Assembly: GCA_037481695.1 (NCBI GenBank)
Contig: JBBFLE010000008.1
Span: forward strand, 99,919-163,918
Direction of reading: 5' to 3'
DNA: 64,000 bases
From: a bacterium
GTDB taxonomy: Bacteria > Desulfobacterota > Desulfocorpusculales > Desulfocorpusculum
Numbering within the stretch: the first letter of the stretch is position 1; each line of letters starts with the position of its first letter. Of the stretch, positions 34,736-43,456 are shown piece by piece. A program made the translations under genes and the position numbers. The notes beneath the pieces were generated by a model. The model saw nothing but the letters and a program-made list of their open reading frames with translations, ran no database searches and was not told the DNA's origin.

Positions 34736-36585
34736 TGAAAAAAGCGCTCGGCACTTCCTTGGGAAGCAGGCTCATGAACAAAGGGTTTTCGAGGGGGAGG
34801 TTTCAGGGCTCTGGTAAGACCTCATCCAAGAGGGAGGATCCGAGTCTGCTCAAAGAGCAATTGGAGAAGTTGAGGCTGCTTTATGACACTGCGGCCTTGA
34901 TCAACGCCAGCATGGAGCCCCGCCAGGTCATAAGCCTTGTACTCAAGGAGGCGGTTCGAATCATGGGGGCCACAAGTGGTTCCCTCAGAATGCTCGAGAA
35001 AGAGAGCCAGTCCCTGAGATTGGAGGTGGCCATAGGAAAGGGCAGGGATGCAAGAAAGGCTCTTCAGTTGAAGTTGGGCCAGGGCATCACGGGCTGGGTG
35101 GCCCTCCATGGCAAGCCTCTTCTGGTTCAGGACGTATCAGCTGATCCCAGGTACCTCCCCATCAGAAAGGGAGTCAGGAGCGAGATGGCCGTTCCCCTTT
35201 GCATAGAGGGGGAGGTGATAGGGGTGCTAAATCTGGATTCCAACCGAAGAGGAGCCTTTTCCGAGGTGGATTTGGAGCTGCTCACGGCCCTGGCCAACCA
35301 GTCTGCCAGGGTTATCCACAATGCCAGCCTCCACCAGCAGCTAAGGAAGAAGGCTTTGGAGCTGGAATCTCTTTTCTCCGTGGGCCAGACCCTGGTCTCC
35401 TCCCTTGACCTGGACGAGGTCTTGGAGCGCATCACCAGGAAGGTGGTGCAGCTCCTAGATGAGGTGAAGCTGTGTTCACTCATGCTATTGGACCAAGGCA
35501 GGGGGGAACTGCTCATAAGAGCGGTTCACGGAGCCAGCGAGCGCTATACCCGCAAACCTCCCCTCAAGGTGACCGACAGCCTATTGGGTAAGGTGGCCAG
35601 AGAGAGAACCCCCATGATCGTTGGGGATGTGAGGCGCCATCCGGAATTCAAGTATTCTGGCTTGGCCCGCCGCGAAGGTTTGGTCTCCCTGCTTTCTGTG
35701 CCCATGATCTTCCAGGATCAGGTCATAGGGGTTCTCAATGCCTATACGGGAAGGCCCCACAATTTCTGTCCTGAGGAGGTGGATCTGCTTTCGGCTCTGG
35801 CCGGACAGTCGGCCATCGCCATACAGAATGCCAGGCTTTACGAGAGCGTGGTGGCCTCTGAGGAAAGGATCAGGCAAAGCGAAAGGCTCCTTCTTCTTGG
35901 AGAGATGGCTGCCGAGGTGGCCCACGAGATCCGCAACCCCCTCACGGTCATCCGAATGTTGATCCACTCCCTCAACGAGGAGTTTCCCGAAGGAGATCAG
36001 CGCAAGCACGACATCCGGGTCATAGAGCAAAAGATTGGCCAGATGACCCGCCTTGTGGATCAAATCCTTCAGACCACCCGCCAGAAGGAGCCGGAGTTTG
36101 TACCCTTGGATCTCAAGAGTGTGCTGGAGGAGACCCTGGACCTGGTGAGACATCGTTTGGGCAGACAGAAGGTCCGGGTGATCCGACGCTGGGGACGAGG
36201 GGTTCCCATGATACACGCTGACAGGGCACAGCTGGAGCAGATGATCCTGAATCTGGTCTTGAATGCCTTCCAGGCCATGCCCGAAGGGGGGCAACTGAGC
36301 CTCAAGACCGGTTTCCGCCGCAGAGGATGCTTCGGCCCCACGGTCTGGATGGCTGTGGAAGACACAGGCTGCGGGATACCCAAGCAAAATCTGCAGGACA
36401 TCTTCAAGCCTTTTTTCTCCCTGAGGCCTGGCGGGGTGGGGCTTGGTCTCTCGGTGGTGCAGAGAATAGTGAACCAACACAAAGCAAAGATCTCGGTCAA
36501 GGGGGCTCCAGGAGGCGGCACATGCTTTCTCATAGAGTTCCCTGCCTCGGGGCAGCAACATGTCCAGAATTCTGATAGTGGATGA
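34732..36585 (+). CDS. GAF-GAF sensor histidine kinase
   Basis: A soluble kinase of about 617 residues. Two GAF domains (about 45-195 and 215-365; both end in the ...VIGVLN... strand) precede a HisKA dimerisation box with the phospho-acceptor His in EVAHEIRNPLTVIRML. The ATPase follows, with N box LILNLVLNAFQAMPEGG, G1 VEDTGCGIP and G2 GGVGLGLSVV. There are no membrane helices, so it senses a cytoplasmic signal. It overlaps the previous gene by ATGA and the next by 26 bases. It is almost certainly the cognate kinase of the adjacent sigma54 regulator, in the manner of NtrB. Confidence 0.93.
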   Translation: MMKKALGTSLGSRLMNKGFSRGRFQGSGKTSSKREDPSLLKEQLEKLRLLYDTAALINASMEPRQVISLVLKEAVRIMGATSGSLRMLEKESQSLRLEVAIGKGRDARKALQLKLGQGITGWVALHGKPLLVQDVSADPRYLPIRKGVRSEMAVPLCIEGEVIGVLNLDSNRRGAFSEVDLELLTALANQSARVIHNASLHQQLRKKALELESLFSVGQTLVSSLDLDEVLERITRKVVQLLDEVKLCSLMLLDQGRGELLIRAVHGASERYTRKPPLKVTDSLLGKVARERTPMIVGDVRRHPEFKYSGLARREGLVSLLSVPMIFQDQVIGVLNAYTGRPHNFCPEEVDLLSALAGQSAIAIQNARLYESVVASEERIRQSERLLLLGEMAAEVAHEIRNPLTVIRMLIHSLNEEFPEGDQRKHDIRVIEQKIGQMTRLVDQILQTTRQKEPEFVPLDLKSVLEETLDLVRHRLGRQKVRVIRRWGRGVPMIHADRAQLEQMILNLVLNAFQAMPEGGQLSLKTGFRRRGCFGPTVWMAVEDTGCGIPKQNLQDIFKPFFSLRPGGVGLGLSVVQRIVNQHKAKISVKGAPGGGTCFLIEFPASGQQHVQNSDSG

Positions 36586-37963
36586 CGAGCCGGACGTCCA
36601 CTATTCCTTCCGCAGGCTCCTGGCTAACCAAGAGCTGGAAATCCTTTCGGCTTCTAGCGGTGAAGAGGCTTTGGAGCTGCTGGAGAAAAGGAAGGTGGAT
36701 CTGGTGCTCATGGACGTCCGTATGGGCGGGCTCAGTGGGCTGGAAACCCTTCAAAGAGTGAAGGAAAGACACCCCAAGATCCCGGTCATCATGATGACAG
36801 CCTACGGCACCACAGAGACAGCCATAGAGTCCATGAAGTATGGAGCCTATGACTATGTGCAAAAGCCCTTTGACATACCCAAGCTCAAGGGGATCATCGC
36901 AAGCGGTCTTTCCTTGTCAAGAACCGTTCAGGAAATGGTCAGGTTCCCCCTTTCAGGCCGAGTGCCTGAGAAGGGGGAGGCCATAGTGGGACGTTCAGAG
37001 CCGATGCAGGAGCTCTACAAGCTAATAGGTCAGGTGGCCGCCTCGGACATTACGGTGCTACTGACAGGAGAAAGGGGCACGGGCAAGGAACTAGTGGCCA
37101 GAGCCCTGTTCCAACACAGCCGTAGAGCCAGGAAGCCTTATCTGCCTTTGAACTGCGCGGCCATACCAATGGAGCTGCTGGAAAGTGAACTCTTCGGTCA
37201 TGAGCGGGGGGCTTTCACTGGAGCGCAGCATCGCAAGATCGGAAAGCTGGAACAATGCCACGGAGGCACCCTATTCCTGGATGAGGTGGGAGATATGCCT
37301 CTGGCCACCCAGGCAAAGCTGCTCAGGGTGCTTCAGGACAGGACCTTCGAAAGATTGGGCGGAAACGAACGGATACAGGTGGATGTGAGGTTCATAGTGG
37401 CCACCAACAGGGATCTGGAAGGCCTGATCCGGGAGGGCCGCTTCAGGGCGGATCTTTATGACCGACTCAACGTGGTGCGCATTCACCTGCCACCACTTAG
37501 GGAAAGAAAAGAGGATATTCCCCTCCTGGTGGATTATTTCCTTCATCGCTTCAGAAAAGAGCTGGGAAGGAACGCCAGGGGCATAAGCCGAAGTGCACTG
37601 AAAAGGCTTCTAGATTACGACTGGCCAGGCAACGTAAGAGAGCTCCAAAACGTTCTGCAAAGAGCAGTGGTCCTGGCCCGCGGCGAAACCCTGGATGAAC
37701 AGGACATACAAATCCATGCCCCAGAGCCGGCCCGGATTCAAGAGAAAGACCTAGGGGAACTGCGCCAGCACCTTAAGGCCATTTTCCGCATATGCCGTTG
37801 CTCTGCAGGCAGCATAGACCTCCTCGCTCAAATGGAACGGGAAATGATCCTGGAGGCCCTGGAGGAAACCAGTGGGAACCAAAGCGAGGCCGCAAGGATT
37901 CTGGGCATCAACCGTAACACTCTTCGCAACAAGATGCGGCTTTATGGGCTGTACAAACAGTGA
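36560..37963 (+). CDS. NtrC-family sigma54-dependent response regulator
   Basis: A 467-residue activator. The receiver domain (1 to about 125) has the phospho-acceptor Asp in [10 protein letters not shown]. The AAA+ domain has Walker [16 protein letters not shown] and the sigma54-contact loop GAFTGA within [10 protein letters not shown], plus [12 protein letters not shown]. The C-terminal Fis-type HTH is [19 protein letters not shown]. All parts needed to activate sigma54 RNA polymerase are present. It is last in the 33437-37963 operon, and a perfect sigma54 promoter lies 270 bases downstream. Confidence 0.95.
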   Translation: MSRILIVDDEPDVHYSFRRLLANQELEILSASSGEEALELLEKRKVDLVLMDVRMGGLSGLETLQRVKERHPKIPVIMMTAYGTTETAIESMKYGAYDYVQKPFDIPKLKGIIASGLSLSRTVQEMVRFPLSGRVPEKGEAIVGRSEPMQELYKLIGQVAASDITVLLTGERGTGKELVARALFQHSRRARKPYLPLNCAAIPMELLESELFGHERGAFTGAQHRKIGKLEQCHGGTLFLDEVGDMPLATQAKLLRVLQDRTFERLGGNERIQVDVRFIVATNRDLEGLIREGRFRADLYDRLNVVRIHLPPLRERKEDIPLLVDYFLHRFRKELGRNARGISRSALKRLLDYDWPGNVRELQNVLQRAVVLARGETLDEQDIQIHAPEPARIQEKDLGELRQHLKAIFRICRCSAGSIDLLAQMEREMILEALEETSGNQSEAARILGINRNTLRNKMRLYGLYKQ

Positions 37964-38232
37964 GCATGCCAGCTCTGGAATGAGGTCTGGCCCCCGGCCA
38001 GGCAGGCTGACAGATCTTAAGCAATCTGCCTAAATTTGGTCAGGGGGCAGTTGCCCTCCTCTGTGCCTCTGGTTAGAGTCTCTTTTTTTTGAAATCATGG
38101 GCTTGGCCGCTCAGGCACACAAGCTTATGCAAGCTTTTGGCCGCAAGAAGCCAGCCGTAAAACACCCAATACATTGTAACAACATGGTTTACTTCGGATT
38201 GCTCGCCCACAAGAGGTGAAACTGGAAATCAG
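37964..38232. other. Intergenic region with hairpins and paired TTGGCCGC elements upstream of the sigma54 promoter
   Basis: CTGGCC-CCC-GGCCAG (37987-38001) is a short hairpin after the response-regulator stop, with a T8 tract only at 38083-38090. TTGGCCGC occurs twice in direct repeat (38103-38110 and 38137-38144), with two AAGCTT palindromes between. They lie 90-130 bases upstream of the -24/-12 promoter, where activator binding sites are expected. Confidence 0.4.
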
Positions 38233-38248
38233 TGGCACACCTCTTGCT
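38233..38248 (+). promoter_or_regulatory. Sigma54 (-24/-12) promoter of the mvhD-metVF-glutamate-synthase-like operon
   Basis: TGGCACA-CCTC-TTGCT matches the consensus TGGCACR-N4-TTGCW at every position, with GG and GC at the right spacing. The start of transcription would be near 38259, about 105 bases before the first gene. The adjacent NtrC-type protein is the likely activator. Confidence 0.82.
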
Positions 38249-38365
38249 TGAGATGATTTACAGCCCTGTATCGCAAAGCTTTCCTGACAGAGGCTTCAAG
38301 TTCAGCCTCCATGGGGAAGAAGAGAACCGCCCAAGAGTCTTCATTAAGAGGTGTTTTGAAAAGAA

Positions 38366-38788
38366 ATGGAGTCAGACCAGCAAGTTCACACCGTGGTTTT
38401 TTTCTGCCAGCAGTTGGATCCACAGCAGGACCTTCACAGCAGAGATCTGGAGCGTGAGTGGGGCTCGGGCATTCGCCTTTTCCCCATGCACTGTAGCGGC
38501 CGGGTGGAGGCTCTCCACCTTCTGATGGCAGTGGAGCAGGGGGCGGACAGGGTTCTTCTGTTGACCTGTGCCGAGGGAAGATGTCGGTACAGGGAGGGAA
38601 ATCTGAGGGCCCGAAGGCGGCTCGAGTACGCCAGAAGCCTTTTGGAAGAGATAGGGATAGAACCAGGCAGGCTGGAGCTTAGGATGGCCTCTTCCCAGAG
38701 CCCCAGGCACATAGCAAGGATCCTGGAGCCTATTTTGCGAGAGCCATGGAGCCATGGTCCTTCTCCCCTGTCCATGGGTACTGATTAG
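38366..38788 (+). CDS. mvhD: MvhD-like iron-sulfur electron-transfer subunit
   Basis: A 140-residue protein of the MvhD/FrhD family, which passes electrons to HdrA-type flavoproteins. Conserved parts are the first Cys region VVFFCQQLD, IRLFPMHCSGRVEALHLL and the Cys-rich DRVLLLTCAEGRCRYREGN, which should bind a 2Fe-2S or 4Fe-4S cluster. MetF/MetV complexes of acetogens and sulfate reducers often carry such a subunit. No hdrA is present in the window, so its partner here may be one of the downstream flavoproteins. Confidence 0.85.
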   Translation: MESDQQVHTVVFFCQQLDPQQDLHSRDLEREWGSGIRLFPMHCSGRVEALHLLMAVEQGADRVLLLTCAEGRCRYREGNLRARRRLEYARSLLEEIGIEPGRLELRMASSQSPRHIARILEPILREPWSHGPSPLSMGTD

Positions 38789-38813
38789 AAGAGCCCTTCA
38801 CACGGAGGAAAAG

Positions 38814-39482
38814 GTGATTACCGGAACCAGAAAACCAATGGAAGAGATCCGGGCCATGATAGCTCCTTTTGGCCGGGTGCTGGTGGCAGGCTGTGGCACA
38901 TGTGTGGCCGAGTGCGCCTCTGGGGGTGAGAAAGAGGTGGCTCTTTTGGCCTCACAGCTTCGCATGGATGCAAAGCTGAGGAAGATCTCCCTGGAGGTTG
39001 GAGAAATAACTCTGGACAGGCAATGTGTTTACGAATTCATAGATCAGCTCACCCCATTTCTTGAGAATTACGATGCGGTGCTCTCCCTGGCCTGTGGGGC
39101 AGGAGTTCAAGCCGTGGCTGAGGTTTTCCCCCAATGGGTTATTCTCCCAGGCTTGGACACAGGCTTTTTGGGGGAGACAAGAGAAGCCGGACTTTGGTTA
39201 GAGAACTGCAGAGGATGTGGTGAGTGCAGATTGCACTTGTTTGCAGGGGTGTGCCCCATAACCAGGTGCGCCAAGAGGCTTTTTAACGGGCCCTGCGGTG
39301 GATCGCGGGCCGGGCAATGCGAGGTCTCCCCTGAGGTACAGTGTGCCTGGCATCTGATATTGGAACGCTTGGAAAGGCAGGGGCGCATGGATTGCTTGGA
39401 GGAGATTTATCCCCCTTGCGACTGGTCGCGCCACCAGGGGAGGGGTCCGAGAAAGATCCAAAGGGAGGATCAAAGAGCTTGA
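38814..39482 (+). CDS. metV: Methylenetetrahydrofolate reductase C-terminal-type zinc/Fe-S protein MetV
   Basis: A 222-residue protein of the MTHFR_C (MetV) family, partner of MetF. The cysteines CGTCVAECASGG, LACGAGVQAV, NCRGCGECRL, GVCPITRCAK and NGPCGGS are the family pattern for Fe-S and zinc binding. The GTG start at 38814 has GGAGG five bases upstream; the frame extends back to 38754 into the previous gene. It overlaps metF by TTGA, so the two are translationally coupled. Confidence 0.88.
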   Translation: MITGTRKPMEEIRAMIAPFGRVLVAGCGTCVAECASGGEKEVALLASQLRMDAKLRKISLEVGEITLDRQCVYEFIDQLTPFLENYDAVLSLACGAGVQAVAEVFPQWVILPGLDTGFLGETREAGLWLENCRGCGECRLHLFAGVCPITRCAKRLFNGPCGGSRAGQCEVSPEVQCAWHLILERLERQGRMDCLEEIYPPCDWSRHQGRGPRKIQREDQRA

Positions 39483-40414
39483 AACACAGAAGCAACCTGC
39501 AAGCGGTCTTGGAGGGGGCCCATTTTGCCGTGACTGCAGAGTGCGGACCACCCAGGGGAGCGGATTCCCAAGCCTTGAGGGAAAAGGCACAGATACTCAA
39601 AGGCTGCGTGGACGCGGTCAACGTCACCGACAATCAAACAGCAGTTGTTCGCCTTTGCAGCCTGGCCTCCTGTGCCATCCTCAAAGAGATGGGTCTGGAC
39701 CCGGTTCTTCAGATGACCACCAGGGACAGAAATCGCATAGCACTTCAATCGGACCTGCTCGGGGCCTCTGCCTTGGGAATTCGTAATGTATTGTGTCTGA
39801 GCGGGGACCATGTCTGTTTCGGAAGCGAGCCTCAGGCCATGGGGGTTTTCGATCTGGACTCGATTCAGCTCCTCTATGCTGCGAGAACAATGCGGGATCA
39901 GGGAAAGTTCATAGGGGGAGGAGCCCTCAGCGATCCTCCTAAGCTTTTCTTGGGAGCCGTGGAAAACCCTTTCGCCGATCCTTTGGGTTTCCGGGCCAGG
40001 AGGCTTGCCAAGAAGGTGGCAGCCGGGGCTCAGTTCATCCAGACCCAGTGCATCTACAACCTGGAGCGTTTCAGAGAATGGATGAAGCAGGTCAGGGACC
40101 TGGGTCTTGACCAAAAGACCCATATTTTGGCCGGGCTGACTCCGTTAAAATCGGCCCGCATGGCGCGATACATGAAGGAAAAGGTGGCTGGCATGGATCT
40201 GCCCGATGCCATCTTGGAACGCATGGAAAAGGTGCCTGCCAGCAAGCAAACCCAAGAAGGGATCAAGATCGCTTTGGAGACCATCGAGGCTTTGAGGGAG
40301 ATCCCAGGGCTCCGAGGTATACACATAATGGCAGTAGAGTGGGAGCAGGTCGTTCCACAACTGGTGGCAGACTCGGGTTTGCTGCCAAGGCCCAGTGTTG
40401 ATAGAGGTCAGTGA
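39479..40414 (+). CDS. metF: Methylenetetrahydrofolate reductase MetF
   Basis: A flavin TIM-barrel enzyme of about 311 residues that reduces 5,10-methylene-THF to 5-methyl-THF in the Wood-Ljungdahl pathway. Family features are the early Glu in AVTAECGPPRGAD, the folate/flavin region QMTTRDRNRIALQSDLLGA, NVLCLSGDHV and TQCIYNLERF. I place the start at TTG 39479, with GGGAGG upstream and an overlap with the metV stop; an ATG lies too far upstream (39341). Its last base is shared with the start of the next gene. Confidence 0.9.
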   Translation: MKHRSNLQAVLEGAHFAVTAECGPPRGADSQALREKAQILKGCVDAVNVTDNQTAVVRLCSLASCAILKEMGLDPVLQMTTRDRNRIALQSDLLGASALGIRNVLCLSGDHVCFGSEPQAMGVFDLDSIQLLYAARTMRDQGKFIGGGALSDPPKLFLGAVENPFADPLGFRARRLAKKVAAGAQFIQTQCIYNLERFREWMKQVRDLGLDQKTHILAGLTPLKSARMARYMKEKVAGMDLPDAILERMEKVPASKQTQEGIKIALETIEALREIPGLRGIHIMAVEWEQVVPQLVADSGLLPRPSVDRGQ

Positions 40415-41796
40415 TGCCCCCCAAGTACCACATAGAGACCCAAAATGTTCCCAACCGCTTGCCAACCATCTCCCGTTCAGGGGTGGTGGCCTGGGAAGAA
40501 GGCTGTCTCAAGTGTGCCCGTTGCGTGAAGAAGCAATGTGTTTACAAGGTCTATGAGACAAGAAAACTGGATCCGGGGCAGATGAGGGAGTCCCTGGATT
40601 TCGCCTGCAAGGACTGTTTTCGCTGCGTACAGAACTGCCCCAGGAATTTGATCCAAAAGACCCTGGAGCCCAAATTCCTCGCCCTGGGAGACAACTACTG
40701 GACAGGGGAGATCATATCAAAGCTTTGGTATCAGGCCGAGACAGGCCGGATTCCCGTATCCGGTGCCGGGTACGGAGGGGCCTTCTCTGGCCCAGGCTTC
40801 GATTCCATGTGGACTGACATGTCCGAGATCGTGAGGCCCACCAGGGACGGGATCCATGGCAGGGAATACATAAGCACGGCGGTGGATCTGGGGAGAAAGC
40901 CCATGGCCCTTTGTTTCGGGCCACAAGGGGAGTTGCTTTCTGCTGTGTCGCCGCTAATGGAAATACCCATCCCGGTGATATTGGACAGGCTTCCCTGGTC
41001 TCCCCCCTCCAAGGGGATCCAACTGGCCATACTCAAGGCTGCCAAGGCCCTGGGAACTCTGGCTGCCACCGGCCCCGCAGTTTGGGATCCGGAAATGGAG
41101 CCTTGTAAAGAGGCTGCCCTGTGGGGAATCCCCCAGGACTTGGAAGAGCTTCCTTGGTGGCTGGCCCATGGGCCTCATCTGGTGGAACTCAATGATGGGC
41201 CCTCGGTCTTGGAAAAGCAGGGCAGGCTCAAGGAGCTCAACCCAGAGATCCTGGTGATGGTTCGTCTGGTCCTGAGCAGGGAATCAGGCAAAAGAGTGGT
41301 AGAGCTGGCCCGAGGGGGAGCCGAGGTGATCCACCTCAAGGCTGATCCCTGGGGTAAGGAAAAGGGGGATTCTCCAAGGTTCGTGCTGCAGGCAGTCAGG
41401 GAGATTCACTTCCATCTGGTGGAGGCTGGCATCAGAGATGCCTTGACAATGGTGGCAGGCGGTGGAGTGGCCATGGCCGAACACATGTGCAAGCTCATCA
41501 TAGCAGGGGCAGACGCCGTGTCTGTTGATGTGCCGCTGCTTGTGGCCATGGAGTGCCGGGTGTGCAGGAGGTGCCAGGAAGGGCTTTCCTGCCCTGTGGG
41601 GCTGGAGGAAGTGAATCCCGGCTGGGGTGCTGCCAGGATAAGAAATCTCATGGCCGCCTGGCATAACCAGCTCCTGGAGGTCATGGGGGCCATGGGCATG
41701 AGGGATGTGAGGAGGCTCAAAGGGGAGATGGGCCGGGCAATGTTTTTCGAAGACCTGGAGCGTGAGGTGTTCTCGAGCCTGGGTAGGAGGAGCTGA
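40414..41796 (+). CDS. Ferredoxin/glutamate-synthase-like hybrid with an eroded FMN barrel
   Basis: A 460-residue protein. The N-terminus has two Fe-S motifs (CLKCARCVKKQC, about 27-38, and CKDCFRCVQNCP). The rest parallels the next gene product in its C-terminal half: MVAGGGVAMAEHMCKLIIAG, ADAVSVDVPLLVAMECRVCRR, CQEGLSCPVG and the helical tail NPGWGAARIRNLMAAWH. The central FMN-contact motifs (GAKPG, LDGSYGGTG) are missing. It therefore looks like a non-catalytic or altered paralogue made by duplication. GAGGTC precedes the ATG, which overlaps the metF stop as TGATG. Confidence 0.75.
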   Translation: MPPKYHIETQNVPNRLPTISRSGVVAWEEGCLKCARCVKKQCVYKVYETRKLDPGQMRESLDFACKDCFRCVQNCPRNLIQKTLEPKFLALGDNYWTGEIISKLWYQAETGRIPVSGAGYGGAFSGPGFDSMWTDMSEIVRPTRDGIHGREYISTAVDLGRKPMALCFGPQGELLSAVSPLMEIPIPVILDRLPWSPPSKGIQLAILKAAKALGTLAATGPAVWDPEMEPCKEAALWGIPQDLEELPWWLAHGPHLVELNDGPSVLEKQGRLKELNPEILVMVRLVLSRESGKRVVELARGGAEVIHLKADPWGKEKGDSPRFVLQAVREIHFHLVEAGIRDALTMVAGGGVAMAEHMCKLIIAGADAVSVDVPLLVAMECRVCRRCQEGLSCPVGLEEVNPGWGAARIRNLMAAWHNQLLEVMGAMGMRDVRRLKGEMGRAMFFEDLEREVFSSLGRRS

Positions 41797-41798
41797 GT

Positions 41799-43319
41799 AT
41801 GGCCGAAGGTTCCAAAGGCTTTTCGTTCCCTGAGGTGAGAAGAGCGCCCAGCCGCTTTCGAAATCCTCTGGCCCAGTACCGCCTCACCATCCAAAGCAAT
41901 TGTGATAACTGCCAGCTGTGTGTGCAGCTCTGTCCCCACGGGGTATTTCTTCCAGGAGCCAGGAAACCCAGGATTTCCAATCCCCAGATGTGTTCAGGCC
42001 CGGATTGCGGCTTCGAGGATTACTGCTGTGTGACACGTTGCCCACAAAAGGCCATATCCCTAAAACCCAATCCCTCTTTTGAACTACTTGGGGACCTGAG
42101 ATGGACTCCTGAGCTGCTTGCCAGCACATGGCATATGGCAGAGACCGGGGACATACCTCATCAGGGTTGGAATTACCGCACAGGAGGTTCAGGGGGAGGA
42201 TTCGACAAGTTGAGGTTCCTCTTTCCCCCCAAAAAAGGTCTATACTTCAACGAAAAGGACATTTCCCTCTCCATAGCTCTTAACCGCACAGGAGATGGTA
42301 GGCCTCAGATAGAGATTCCAGTTCCCTTTTATCTGGGGGGCATGTCCTACGGGTCCATAAGCATCCATGCCATGCTCTCTAGGGTGAAGGCCGCAGCTTC
42401 CTGGGGGACCTTCTGCTGCACTGGTGAGGGGGGGTATCCCGATGAGCTGACTCCCTATGACCATCACATCATCACCCAGGTGGCCACAGGGCTGTTTGGG
42501 GTCAGGGAGGAGACCATACAGAGGGTGCGCATAGTGGAGTTCAAATACGCCCAGGGGGCCAAGCCCGGTCTCGGAGGACATCTTCTGGGAGACAAAGTCA
42601 CGGAGTCGGTGGCCAGAATGAGAGAAGCTGTGGCAGGCAGCGCCCTTTTCTCTCCTTTCCCTTTTCACAGCGTTTATTCGGTGGAGGACCACAAGAAACA
42701 CATAGACTGGATAAAACAGGTCAATCCCAGGGCCCTGGTGGCCGTAAAGGTTTCCACACCCACGGATGTGGACATGGTGGCCGTGGGAAGCTTCTTCGCC
42801 GGAGCTCATATCTTACAGCTGGACGGCAGCTACGGAGGTACAGGGGCTGCCCCAGACATAGCCAAGAAGAACATCGCCATGCCCATCGAGTACGCTGTGG
42901 CCAAGGTACACCGTTTCCTCACCAATGAAGGGGTGCGAGACAAGATCACCTTGATCGCCTCCGGTGGGATCAGAACCCCCCACGATATGGCCAAGATCAT
43001 AGCCTTGGGTGCGGATGGAGTGTGCCTGGGAACAGCGGATCTGGTGGCTCTGGAATGTGTACGATGTCACAACTGCGAGTCTGGAAGGGGATGCGCCCGA
43101 GGCATTGCCACCACTGATCCGGAGCTCACAGAACTCATACAGCCCCATTGGGGAGCCCAGCGCATCATCAACATGTATTCAGCCTGGATGAAGGTGCTTC
43201 GCTCCATTCTTAGAAGGCTGGGAATGAGAAGCGTCAGGGAGCTGGTGGGCAGGTGGGACGCTCTTGTGCACCTGGACCATCTCCAGCCTGAAGGCATCCA
43301 GGGTGAGATTGAGAACTAG
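41799..43319 (+). CDS. FMN/4Fe-4S glutamate-synthase-like protein (GltB FMN domain with N-terminal ferredoxin)
   Basis: A 506-residue protein. The N-terminus has cysteines CDNCQLCVQLCP and a second set CGFEDYCCVTRCP. The FMN barrel is well kept: YLGGMSYGSISIHAML, KYAQGAKPGLGGHLLGDKV, LQLDGSYGGTGAAPDIAKKN and IASGGIRTPHDMAKIIALGA. The cluster-binding cysteines CVRCHNCESGRGCARG near the C-terminus match those of glutamate synthase. This is the archaeal-type catalytic subunit layout, with the glutaminase on a separate chain (the next gene). GGAGGAG precedes the ATG. Confidence 0.87.
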   Translation: MAEGSKGFSFPEVRRAPSRFRNPLAQYRLTIQSNCDNCQLCVQLCPHGVFLPGARKPRISNPQMCSGPDCGFEDYCCVTRCPQKAISLKPNPSFELLGDLRWTPELLASTWHMAETGDIPHQGWNYRTGGSGGGFDKLRFLFPPKKGLYFNEKDISLSIALNRTGDGRPQIEIPVPFYLGGMSYGSISIHAMLSRVKAAASWGTFCCTGEGGYPDELTPYDHHIITQVATGLFGVREETIQRVRIVEFKYAQGAKPGLGGHLLGDKVTESVARMREAVAGSALFSPFPFHSVYSVEDHKKHIDWIKQVNPRALVAVKVSTPTDVDMVAVGSFFAGAHILQLDGSYGGTGAAPDIAKKNIAMPIEYAVAKVHRFLTNEGVRDKITLIASGGIRTPHDMAKIIALGADGVCLGTADLVALECVRCHNCESGRGCARGIATTDPELTELIQPHWGAQRIINMYSAWMKVLRSILRRLGMRSVRELVGRWDALVHLDHLQPEGIQGEIEN

Positions 43320-43456
43320 GGTCCGTACCATTGATGGGACATGTGTCCTTGCTCCTCAGTCCCAGGCTGCAGCTTCAAAAGCCTGGGGACAGGAAACGAT
43401 TCATCAGGAACCGGTCCCCAAGGGAACAAAACGAGTTTTTGGGAGAATTCTCAAAA

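Noticed and set aside
37964..38232. Second ANTAR target before the mvhD operon
   Set aside because: Hairpins there do not have six-base loops with A1 and G4, and no terminator overlaps them.
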